In this document: positions 30,901-40,700 of the stretch, piece by piece
Position numbering within the stretch: position 1 is the stretch's first letter
Layout of the letters: each line of letters begins with the position of its first letter
Source of the DNA: Cafeteria roenbergensis
Lineage: Eukaryota > Sar > Bigyra > Bicosoecida > Cafeteriaceae
Direction: 5' to 3'
NCBI GenBank assembly: GCA_008330645.1
Contig: VLTN01000011.1
Coordinates: 1-64,000, forward strand
Length of the DNA: 64,000 nucleotides
Notes under the pieces: generated by a model
What the model was told of the DNA's origin: nothing
Database searches by the model: none
The model's input: the letters and a program-made list of their open reading frames with translations, nothing else
Program-made: the position numbers and the translations under genes

Positions 30901-33392
30901 GACGCGCGGAAACCGCCGCGAGGCAACAACTGTGCACCAAAGCGAATGCCCGTCGCCCGGCCTTGCCCGGCAGACGTGTCGCCTGGGGTGCTCGGGCTCG
31001 CTGACAAGTCCCGTGCCGCCACCGACAGCAGCTGACACGACACCGCAATGCCGACGAAAGACGGCACTGCCTCAGCGAATGCAACGGACGGTAGGGTCCC
31101 AGCCTTTGGGGAGCGGGCGCTGCTTGCGGGCTTGGGAGCGCCCTTGACCCCAGCCAGGGCTCGTCGAATCAAGAGGTCTCCAAGCACCGAGTCGCCCACG
31201 TCAACGATGCAGGGTCTCACCGCAGCGGGGCGCTCGCCTGGCATTGCGCTCGCCTCTGGGCGGAGGCTGGGAGAGTCGTCGCCGCGGCACCACCACGGGG
31301 CAATCTCGGCCGGCGACGGGACCCCGAGTCCAACTGAGAGCTTGCCCGACATTGCGATGGCCCGGAAGCGAAGCTCCGCTCGGTCCGCCAAGCTCACGCC
31401 TGGTGCGGCGTCGAAGTGCCCCAGGTCCGCAGCCAGCTGCTCTTCCTTTCTCCTTGCAAAGTCCCGCTTCTGAGCTGCAGTTGCGCGGACTGGTGGTGGC
31501 CGCTTTGCGGGGGCCGCCGCCAGCCTGACGGCGTCACGCCACTGCGCCTGCTGTACAACTGCCTCAGGCGCATCGACGCTGCCAGCCTCCCAGGCCTGAG
31601 CCTCCGTGCCGGCTCGGCCAGAGCCGCTGCAGGGGGGATCCAGGCGCAGACTTTGTGCTGCGGCTGCGCACTCCGACCGCGTGGGTGGCAGCGGAAGCCT
31701 CTCGTACGACTCCACGGTCGCGTTGCGGCAGCCAAGACGTTCCGCGAAGCGAGCGGCGAGGCTCCAGCTCGCTGCCGCAATCCAAGCACGACTGTCTGCG
31801 TCGGCCGAGGCAGCATCGCCAGGACGGTCGGCGCAGCAGCGAACACTGGACGCCAAAGACTCGGCATATCGCTCGGCGGCGGATCCCTCGGCCTCGGTGG
31901 CGGAAGAGCGTCGTGGCTGAAAGAACGCACGGAACGCACTCCACGTCCGGCCCCTAGCGAGACACACGCCAACCGCCCCTTCCCATGTGTGCCACGCTGC
32001 CTCCACGGCGCTCCCAGCGCCAGCGAGGACGCTCAAGCAAGATGCGTCGGCGGATGCAGCAATTTGAACGCTGCCCGGAGCCAACGGATCAGCGGATGGC
32101 GAGTGCGCCCCATGCGCTGCCGAGGCCCGCACGCTGTCGACGTTGAGGACCTCGCACGGGGGAGCAGGCTCGAACCCGGCGGCCCGCGAACCAGCTGAAG
32201 AGGTGGAGTGGAGGGTGCGGCGCTGCCGACGGGAGGTGACGGCTCTCCGAGCGGCAGCAACAGCCGGTTTGTCAAAGCCGCTCAAGGAAAGCTGAACACC
32301 CGAGCACATGGCACGCCCAGCCACGAACGCAGCCTCCTTGCTTACGCGTTCAAGGGCCGCTGCCGCCCGTGCCTCTGCCGCCGTGTCGCGTTGCAGCCCT
32401 TCGATTCGGTCCGGGCCAGAGCCGCTCTCGTCGCCAGCGGCGACCCGGCTGACACCTGCGACAGGTGCAGCACTGGACGCACCCTCCTCCACCGTCGAAG
32501 GGGCAGTGGGCTCGGGCGCAGCACCGGCGGCTCCCGGCCTGGAGCTGCTGACCGCCAGCGGGCCCCCGATCGCGGCTCGCTCGAAGCGCAGCACGGCGGT
32601 GGGAACGGACGCGGCGGGATCGCTCGGAGCTGTGCCTTCTCCACACGCGGCGGTAGCTGCAGCTGCAGCTGCAGCTGCGCCGGCGCCGCTGGGTGGGCCG
32701 GCAACATCCGCGCCTGGGAGCGGCGAGCGCACGGTGAGCTCGACGCCCTCCATGCGGACCGACAGCGACGCAAGGATGCGCCGAATGTGCTTGGGCATGG
32801 AGGACTGAAGCTTGGGCGGGAGGCCACTTAGGGCCCCCTGCAGCTTCGTCCTGAGGCTTGGCGAGGACGCCATCAGCGCAGCCATGAACAAGTTCTTGCT
32901 GCCGCGCGTTGCGGCAGTGCTCAAGGCGCGGACGCGAGCATCGAGCCAGTCCATAGCGTCCTGTGATGCGTAATTTTGCGGCACAAAATGGCCGCGCCCG
33001 CTGACCACTTGCTGTGGCAGCTCCAGGGACACTCTCACGCCGCGCAGGGACAGTGTTGGGCCCGGAGACTCCAGCCCCGCCTCACTCTCCTCCCCGGCCC
33101 GGCAGGCGCTTGCCGCATGGGTGGACAACTTAGGGATGCAAAGGTGGATGTCGACCTCGTCAACGGAGACGGCCAAGCGTGCCAGCGGCAGGAGCAAGAG
33201 CCCGTAAGCCATCGATTGCTGGACGACGCTCTCCTTGACCTGAACGCTCGTGGCTCGCAGGTGCACTCCCGAGCCCCCCGGAACCGCGGCGATCTTGAGG
33301 TCGCCACCAGGCGCACCGCAGGGCTCTAGGAGCTCCGACATGACAGCGGTGAGCGCTCTCCGCGCCATGGAGCGCTTCGCGGCGTCTTTCAT
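15964..33392 (-). CDS. VPS13: VPS13-family bridge-like lipid transfer protein, about 5775 aa
   Basis: VPS13 proteins form long hydrophobic-grooved rods that carry phospholipids between membranes at contact sites. Two exons: 33392-24348 (3015 codons) and 24246-15964. The N-terminus resembles the chorein domain (LKI...GVHLRATSVQVKESVV, then LLLLPLARLAVSVDEVDIHL). Near residue 2300, LLPPVLLVNRTSIDIEVA, and near 3857, MSPSVVVRNYLPFAVEVAPL, are the 'P.vl.N.lp..' starts of VAB/SHR-BD-like beta repeats. Near 4655, WIIDNLDVGEVGVRLTLHYD with a following DMVGAPAKIVGDIERG, and near 4955, GLVRGAAGLVIRPVAGAV, match the C-terminal VPS13 segments (ADILGNP- and G-KP-like). It is far longer than the usual 3000-4000 aa because of Ala/Pro/Ser-rich inserts. 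It shares a 317-bp divergent promoter region with the CAP-Gly phosphatase gene. The family call is firm; which VPS13 paralogue is unknown. Confidence 0.85.
23726..23770 (-). repeat. 15-bp tandem repeat, three units, in VPS13
   Basis: Three perfect units of CTGGGCGCCGCGTCG (plus strand). They encode a repeated DAAPS pentapeptide in a low-complexity insert. The unit is a multiple of three, so length change keeps the frame. Confidence 0.85.
24247..24347 (-). other. VPS13 intron (101 nt)
   Basis: Minus strand: donor GAG/GTACGC, acceptor GGCCACAG/CTG, phase 0 on both sides. It joins ...RWTQVAE to LLLGGGAGGGAGQ and links the two long frames. Without it the first frame becomes Arg-rich noise and stops at 24171. 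Confidence 0.65.
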
Positions 33393-33709
33393 TCTCGAGG
33401 CCGGCCTTCCGGCCGTCGGCCAGCGCGAGCGGGGGAGCGGGGCTTGCTAGTCAGGCCGCCCCGCAAAGGCTGGCCACCCGCGATTCGCCGCCTTGCAGGC
33501 GCCGACGGCCTTTCCGGCCGTGGGGCGCACAGGCAAGTGACGAGCTTTTCTGGCGGTGGCAACTCTGGCACGTGCCGCGATGTTTGCGGCTGCAGGAATA
33601 CAGGCCAGAGCGGCTCGCTGGCATTCACCAGGACTTTTTCACAAACAAAACAGGGAGCTAGCTCGCTGTGCGGCTCCGCGACAACCGAGGCAGCGGTTGG
33701 TCGAGCGAC
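33393..33709. promoter_or_regulatory. Divergent promoter region with twin hairpin motifs
   Basis: 317 bp between the outward-facing start codons of VPS13 (33392, minus) and the CAP-Gly phosphatase (33710, plus). Two related inverted-repeat motifs lie at 33399-33421 (GGCCTTCCGGCCGT core) and 33504-33521 (GACGGCC-TTTCC-GGCCGT). Such paired palindromes could bind a dimeric regulator of both genes. The function is inferred from position only. Confidence 0.4.
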
Positions 33710-33915
33710 ATGTCATCAGCAGACTCCATCGACGTGGGCGACGAGGTGCTTTGGTGCTCCCGCCACCGTGGCGTGGTGTGTTTTGCGGGTGAGGCAGAAT
33801 CAATCCTCCCGCGCAGCGCGAGGTGGCACCTTCGCGCGCCGCATCGGGCGTGATCCCCGCGCCCAAGATGCGCTGCTGGTCTTCGAACGGGTGCCGCGGG
33901 CGGTGCTCTCTCCCC

Positions 33916-33947
<32 letters not shown>

Positions 33948-36900
33948 GCCGGTCGCAGGCGAGGTGGCGTTGTCTAGCAAGGTCGAGACTTGCATCGGCG
34001 TCGAGTTCGATGCCCCGGTGGCAGGCGGCCACGATGGCAAGCTCGACGGAGTGACGTACTTTCGCGGCCGCCCAGGCTACTGCCTCATCGTCCCGCGGTC
34101 GGCCGACAGGCTGGTGCCGTTCACGGCCCAGCGCAAGGCCGCAGCGGTGATCGCGGCCGCGGCGCGTGGCGCTGCCGTTCGCATGCGGTTGCGCGCCGAG
34201 TCCTTGGCGGCGTTCATCAAAACTCTGGAGGAGTACAAGGAGACCTGCATGAACAAAGCGATGGCGGAAATGGCCGGTGAGAGGGCGAGGCGCGCGCGCG
34301 GCGCCCACCCGCTTTGTTCATGCGGATTGAGGTTGCGGGCGGCCTGGACCTGTCCCGGATGCCTTTGAGCGCGACACCGGGAAGCCTGTTCCTCCCCCTC
34401 CCCGAAACAACACCCGCCCGCCCCCTCGCACCGCGCGCTTCTCGCTTGCGCAGCAAGGCAGCGATCTGGGGCAGGGTTCCGCAGCGCCCGCCGCGAGGAG
34501 CTTAAGCGCACCGGCACTGTGGCCCGGGTGTTCGACGAGGGCCGCCTGAGCGCCGGAACCATTGCGGAGGACGCGTTCAAGGTGCCGCCCGCGCCGTCGG
34601 CAGTCCAGTCTATGCTGGACGGCCTCCGGGACGGCCTGGTTCCGCACCCTGCCGTGGCGCTGCGGCTCCTTCGGGCGGCCCACGCGCTGCTGCGAGATCT
34701 GCCCAATGGACACGGCATGCGGGTTGGGCCCGGGGAGCGGCTCACCGTTGTGGGCGACCTGCACGGCCACCTCGACAGCCTTTTCTTCATCCTCCAGTGC
34801 AACGGGGCCCCCTCCGCGTCGAACAAGTACATTTTCAACGGGGACCTCGTCGACCGCGGCCCCTGCTCAATCGAGGTGGTGCTCACCGTCGTCGGAATGC
34901 TGCTCCTCCACGGGCCCGGGCGCGTGTCCATTGGGCGCGGAAACCACGAGGCCGCGGACCAGAACCAGATGTACTGCGGCAGGGGCGGGCGCTACGGCCA
35001 CGACGTCGGCTTCCATCTCGATTGCGACTCCAAGTACGGCCACGACGACGGCGCCCAGGTTTACGCCGCGTGCATGGAGGTCTTCAACGCGCTCCCGCTG
35101 TTCCACACCGTCCACGCGCCAGCTGCGGATCGCAAGGCCTTTGTTGTGCACGGCGGGCTGTTCATGGAGCCGGCCGTCACCACTGCGATGCTTCAACGGA
35201 TCCACCGCTTCCGGCCCATTCCTGTTGGCGGCACCAGCCTGGACGACCGCCTCTTTGTCCAGGCGATGTGGTCCGACCCTCGGGAGATGCGTGGAGCCAG
35301 CATGAACGACGCCCGCGGCGACATCCCCTGCGTGTTCGGCGAAAGCGTGACGCGCGACTTTTGCGAGCGGAACGGCTTCGACATGGTCGTTCGCTCCCAC
35401 GAGGTGGAGATGGAGGGTCACTGCCGCTGGCACTCTGGCCGGCTCGTCACCATCTTCTCCGCGTCCGGCTACATGAACGTCCGGCGCGGAACCGGGTCCG
35501 TCTCCAACAAGGGGTCCATCATGGTCTTCAACGAGGAGCTCAGCGGCCGGGTGGACACTTTCACCGCTCCCGCGCTCGATATGACCAGGCCCGTCGTGGT
35601 GGACCCGAAGTGGCTCGGCGTCAGTCCAGTCGCCGACCCCGCCGCTGCGGACGCCGCGTGGGCCGCCCGTGTCGCGGCCCTGGACGCCTGCACGGACGAG
35701 GACGTGGAGTTCAGCGTGGCCCAGGCAGGGCGTTCCTCCGCAGGCCTGGGTGGCTTTGGCCGGCCGCGGGGCCACCCTGCTCCGCAGCACGGGGCCGCTG
35801 GCCGTGGCGGCGTCCGCCCTCCCGCGCCTCCTCGGCGCCCAGCAACCGCGGGCACGGTCATGGAGGCAGTTGCCGAAGGCGCACCGGCCGCTGCCTCTGC
35901 TCCAGAGGCGGCCCCTGGCAGCGCTGCTGCCGCAGCCGCTATGCTTCGCATGCCGCACCCGCTGGAGGGCGACGAGGCGGTCGCGGCAGCCCGCTCTGCC
36001 GCCGAGAAGGCGTCCACTCGCTCTGAGCAGGACTGGAAGAACGCGCGAGAGATCGTGGTGGACGCCATCGTGGAGCGCAAGACGGACCTCTACTGGTGCT
36101 TCTCCTCCGCCGACGAGGCTAACACGGGCCGCGTGTCCATCGACGAGTGGTGCACGGGCATGCAGCAGTGCATGCCCTTCGACGCGCCTTCGTGGCGTCA
36201 GGTCAACGCCGAGTTTTGCCTCGTCGACGTCGGCGATGACGGGTCCGTCAACTACTGCCGCTTCCTCGACAGGTACGTGGGGGACATCACGCCCCACCGC
36301 CGCAGCGCACAGCAGCACATCATGCGGTCTGTGGCGCAGCGCCTGTTCAGGGCGGTGTCCGAGCCCACGGTTGAGGCCATCTTCCACGAGCTGGACACCA
36401 ACGGCGACGGCGTCGTCGACTTCCACGAGTTCGTGTCGGGTCTGGAGCGGGTCGGCGTAGGGCTGAACCGCAACCAGCTGGTGCTGCTGATGCACGCCAT
36501 CGACGTGTCGATGGACGGCACGATCAGCATGCAGGAGCTTGAGAACACGTTCAAGGTCTCCTTCGACCCCAAGACCGACGCGGGCCGCACCGCAGCGGCA
36601 GCCATGAGCGACGACATTTCCGACTGCATCCGGCGCATTGGCGGCCTCATCCTCAAGGCCGGCGCGGGCCTGAAGGAGCTGTTCGAGTCCATGGACGCGG
36701 ACGGCAACGGCGACCTCTCGTACGACGAGTTCGCGGCCGTGCTCACCCGCCTCCGCCTGAAGCCCCCTCTCACTGCCGATCAGGTTGCCGGCGTGTGCAA
36801 GCTGGTGGACGCCGACGGCTCGGGCTCCATTGACTTTTCAGAGTTTCGCGAGGCTTTCTCGGTCGAAATCGCGCCGCCGCCGTCTGGGCCGATGGACACT

Positions 36901-37362
36901 GCTGAAGTTCCGCCACCAGCGCAGCAGGCTGCCGCCGCAGCGGCAGCTGGCGCGGCGGCCGGCGGCCGCCGAGCCAGCATGCCCATGCTGCGTGTCGGCA
37001 AGCGGAACCGGATCGACTTCCTCAGCGCTATCTTCTCGGACATCGCCATTCGGTTCAAGTCGCATGCTGGGCACCTGGGCGTTGCCTTTAACACGTACGA
37101 TACCGACGGCGACGGGGTCCTGTCCCGCGACGAGTTCCACGTGGCCCTGAACAGCATCGGCCTGGACCTCGAGCCCGAGGTGCTGGACGCCGTGATCGAG
37201 GCCATGGACACTGACTGCGACGGGTGCGTGGACGTTCGCGAGTTCATCGGGGCGCTCTCCACGTCGGACAAGGAGCGCTCCGCGGACGCGCCCATGCCAG
37301 CGGGGCGTGGCACGGCGGGCGGGCCAGCCGGGGCATCCCTGTTTGGCGGTCGGTCCGCCTAG
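33710..37362 (+). CDS. CAP-Gly / PPEF-type Ser/Thr phosphatase / EF-hand fusion
   Basis: Three exons (33710-33788, 33959-34276, 34454-37362), both introns phase 1, give 1101 aa. Residues 1-70 form a CAP-Gly domain split by intron 1: VGDEVLWCSRHRGVVCFAG joined to CIGVEFDAP...GKLDGVTYFRGRPGYCLIV. The phosphatase has GDLHGH (233), GDLVDRG (262), GRGNHE (N296, H297), VVHGG, RSHE and SASGY (usually SAPNY), so the metal- and phosphate-binding set is complete. Six good EF-hand loops follow (DTNGDGVVDFHE, DVSMDGTISMQE, DADGNGDLSYDE, DADGSGSIDFSE, DTDGDGVLSRDE, DTDCDGCVDVRE), with two weaker ones before them near 36112 and 36226. This matches the PPEF/PP7 group, whose activity is Ca2+-regulated. A CAP-Gly head, which normally binds microtubule ends or EEY/F tails, is not part of usual PPEF proteins. 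No IQ motif was seen. Confidence 0.88.
33789..33958 (+). other. Intron 1 of the CAP-Gly phosphatase gene (170 nt)
   Basis: Donor GCGG/GTGAGG, acceptor GGTCGCAG, phase 1. A long CT tract (33906-33948) forms the pyrimidine run. Splicing reunites the two halves of the CAP-Gly domain. Confidence 0.85.
34277..34453 (+). other. Intron 2 of the CAP-Gly phosphatase gene (177 nt)
   Basis: Donor GCCG/GTGAGA, acceptor CTTGCGCAG, phase 1. It joins ...NKAMAEMA to RQRSGAGFRS and leads in frame into the phosphatase. Confidence 0.8.
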
Positions 37363-37756
37363 GCGGAAGGCCACGCCCGTACCTATGCCCGCCGGTAGCC
37401 TCCATGTCCGTCCGACAGTACCGAAGATAGTTTCTCACCCCGCTCAGGCTTGTGCACCCGGCTGCTCGCGGTTCTGGATCTGGTAGCAAAATGTGAGCAT
37501 CGCACACGTCGCTGCGCTCTTGGAGCGGCGAACATGCCGAGCTCGTTTGAGTCGCCCCTCTCCTGTGTGGCGCAACGGTAGAATTCATGCCAGGCTTTGG
37601 CGCTTGCACACGCAAAGCCAGAACGGGCGGCGGCGGGCGGCGGCCAGGCAGAGTTCTGGGACCGTTCTCGGGCAAACTCCCCGACTTCGCTTGCGTCGCT
37701 GGCGCTGACCACACGCGTAGCCTCTGGGGCACGGCTGGGCTTGGTCGACCTCTGCG
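37363..37756. other. Spacer and promoter of the 4346-aa protein gene
   Basis: 394 bp between two plus-strand genes. It holds the phosphatase 3' end and the next gene's promoter. No polyadenylation signal of the AATAAA type or other motif was recognised. Confidence 0.4.
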
Positions 37757-40700
37757 ATGGCCATGTATGCGTCGAAAACCCTCGCTGCGGCCTGGGGGGC
37801 CGCGCATGTGGATGATTGCTTGCTGGAGGTCGGCGCGCGCGGCGCGAGCCTCGGCACGCCTGCAAATGATGAGACCAGAAAGGCCATCCTCAGGCGCCAC
37901 TGGTCCATGCTGCAAGAGGCCACTGACTTTGAAGATGACATGCTGCGGCTCGTCGTGCTCGGGGCGTTCGACGACCACGCGTCCGTCCTGTACAAGGGGG
38001 CCGTCGTCTCCTCACCCTTTCCGGGCGCGGATCCGGACCAGTACGCCGAGCAGGCGCGCAGCATCCGTGAGACCCCCGCCCCCGACCCCGCTGCTCCCGC
38101 GCATGGCGTCAACAACAACAAAACGGACCGGGGAACTGGTGGCACGGGCCACCGAGCCGAGCCGATGGCCAGCTCGGCGGCAGGGCGTGCTGAGGGCGCC
38201 AACGAAGGAATCAGAGTTGCGCAATCGAACTGCGAAGCCTCGGTGCCCCAGCATCTCGGAGTGCAATGCCGCTGCACTGGCAGGGCCCGAGGCGTGACTG
38301 GGGCGCGGTGGGAGCTTTGGCGGGGTGCGCAACCAAGGCCAGGCGACAGGGGCCTGGCGAGTGCGCGCTCCTCGTTGGGTTGCAATTGCAGCGGCCTCTC
38401 TCTCCAGTGTGCTTGCCCCTTGACTTGCAGGCGAGACATCTGGCGCCTGGGTGGACTCGGAGTCCACGACCCGGGCGCTTGCATCGGCCGGGTCGTCAGC
38501 GGCGCTTTGCCCCACGCCGGTCGCTGGCGGGGCAGCCGGGTGGTCTGCCAGATGGTTCACCTCGTCAGGATTTTCCGTGCTTCGTAGCCGCGTGCAGGCC
38601 GCGCCTGGCATGCTCCCCTCGCGCACGCCAGCCGATGCCGATCGGCAGGCAGCTGAGTTCGCTGCCCACCCGTCGCGCACGGTGTCCATGTCCGTGGACG
38701 CGGCTGCTGCGCTCCGCGCACGGCTCTCCTCCTCTCCCCTCGCCCACCTGGCAGCGGGGGGCGCTGCGCCCTCCGCAGTGGACGTCTGCATTGGCGAGGA
38801 CGGATTCGGAGCGTGGCGCCCTCTGTCGGGGTTCAGGCAGCCAGACCCCTTTGGTCCTGCCGACGCGCCGCCGGACGCCGAGAGAGCAGCTTCCCCTCGG
38901 GGCGCCGGCTGGCGCTCCCCCGGCTTCCGGCCCGGAGTAGCGGCTCGCTTCCTCCGCACGCTCAACTACAACTCCGACGGCAGGCCGGATGCGAGCCTTG
39001 CCCCGTGCGAGGAGGACGTGGCCTCGCCCGACTCCCTCGCCGCAACCGCGGTGTTCCGCATCGCCGCGGCAATCAACGCCGGGGCCTGGAGCCCCGAGTC
39101 TCCAGCGGTGATGCGGCGCCTGCTCGATGAGGCCGGGCTCCCCGTGCACTGGCTGGGCGTTCTTCGCTCTTGCATCGCGCCCAGCGGGCCCAGGACCATC
39201 CTCCGAGGCATGATGGTCGCGGAGGCCGCCGCGGACCTGGTGGAGGCTGCCTCGCGCCGCGCGATCTGGACAGGCGTGCAGCGCTTGCGGGAGGAGCTTG
39301 AGGGCCTCGGCCCGGCCGGCGACGAGGAGGCCAGAGCGGCCGCTGTCGCAGCAGCCACTTGCGCTGGAGCGCCGCTGTGGGCCACCGCGCGTGGCAATCA
39401 AGTCCCCCACACCCCGGATACGCGGTCCGCCGCCGCGGCTGCCGCAAGCGCGCGCGGCCGCCGCCTCTTTGGCGACGATGAGGCCGGCCCAGAGCTGGCG
39501 GAGACGGCCGCGGGAGCCGTCGTGCACTCGCCGCTCGGCCGCGCGTGCGGCGCCGAGGCAGGCGAGGACGACATTCGCATTTCCGGCATTGATGCCCCGC
39601 GCTATCGCGGGGCCGCCGACGCGGAGGACGCCGCCGCGGAAGCTGCTCTGGCCGAGGAGCTGCGGGAGCTGCAAGCCCGCATGGCCGCCGACCCGACGAG
39701 CGCCCTCAGCGACTTGGCAGTCCCGACGCCGGAGCGTGCCGACGAGGAGCCGTCCGTGGCGAACGCCAAGACCAGCCGCGTGCGCGGCGCCTCTCGCGTG
39801 CCTTGGTCCGCCATTTGCTGGCTGCGCCGGCGTGCCGACGTCGCCCGCGCCCTCGTTCTGAACGCCGTCTTCGGTGGGCAGGACTTGCCCCTGCTGGTGG
39901 CGCCGTGGGCGGCCCCGGACGAAGGGGCGGCCGCGGGCGCAGAGCGCGACGGGCCTGCGCGCGAAGCGCTCTTCGACGCCCTGGCGGGCAGCTGGAGGGA
40001 GGAGGAGCCGGCCGTCCCGGCCAGCGTCTTCGGCGAGGGGACGTCGCTGAGTGCTGCCATGCGCGCTGTGGCGAGCGCGGTCAACTCGGCCAGCCCCGTG
40101 GGCAAGGGGGTCGAGGCTCGGCCGACTTTCGACCAGGCGCTCGACGCCGTGGCCTCGGTGCTGCTGAAGGGCTTGGCGTCGGATGTCGTGTCGCAGCAGC
40201 GACTGTGGGAGCAGGTGCTTCCTCGAGCCATCGCGCGTCGCTTCGACTCCCACGGCATCGCCGGGAGGGAGGCCCTTGCAGAGCCGCCCGGCCTGGACGC
40301 GCCGGCGCTGGGGTCGGCGCCAGCCGGCGTGCTGCAGGCCGATTTGGGCCGCGGCGTGCTCTACGATGCGCTGTCGGTCGCCGGCCTTCGCCTCTGCGGG
40401 TCCGTGGAGACAGTGAACGAGAACGCATCCGTGGCCGACACCCTACCGTCGGCCCTCCCGCACCGGCTGAGCACGTGGGCCTTCCCCGGCATCACTGGCA
40501 GCGGGGAGGCGGCCGGGCTCGGCCCCGACGAGGATGCCTGCGGCGCGGTGCGCTCCGAGGCGGCCGCCCTGGCCGCGAGCCTTGGCCGCCACGTGGGCGC
40601 CGTGCGAGCGCTCATCCATGCCAGCGCACCGCTGCCGTTCGCGGTGGCCATCAAGGAGTGCTGCGCCTCCTTGCTTTCCCCGTCGGCTCTCGACCTGCAA

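Noticed and set aside
38565-40253. Long minus-strand ORF opposite the giant plus-strand gene
   Set aside because: High third-position GC opens the antisense frame; the sense protein is better mixed and longer. The same applies to 34867-36495, 40361-42125 and 46724-47875.
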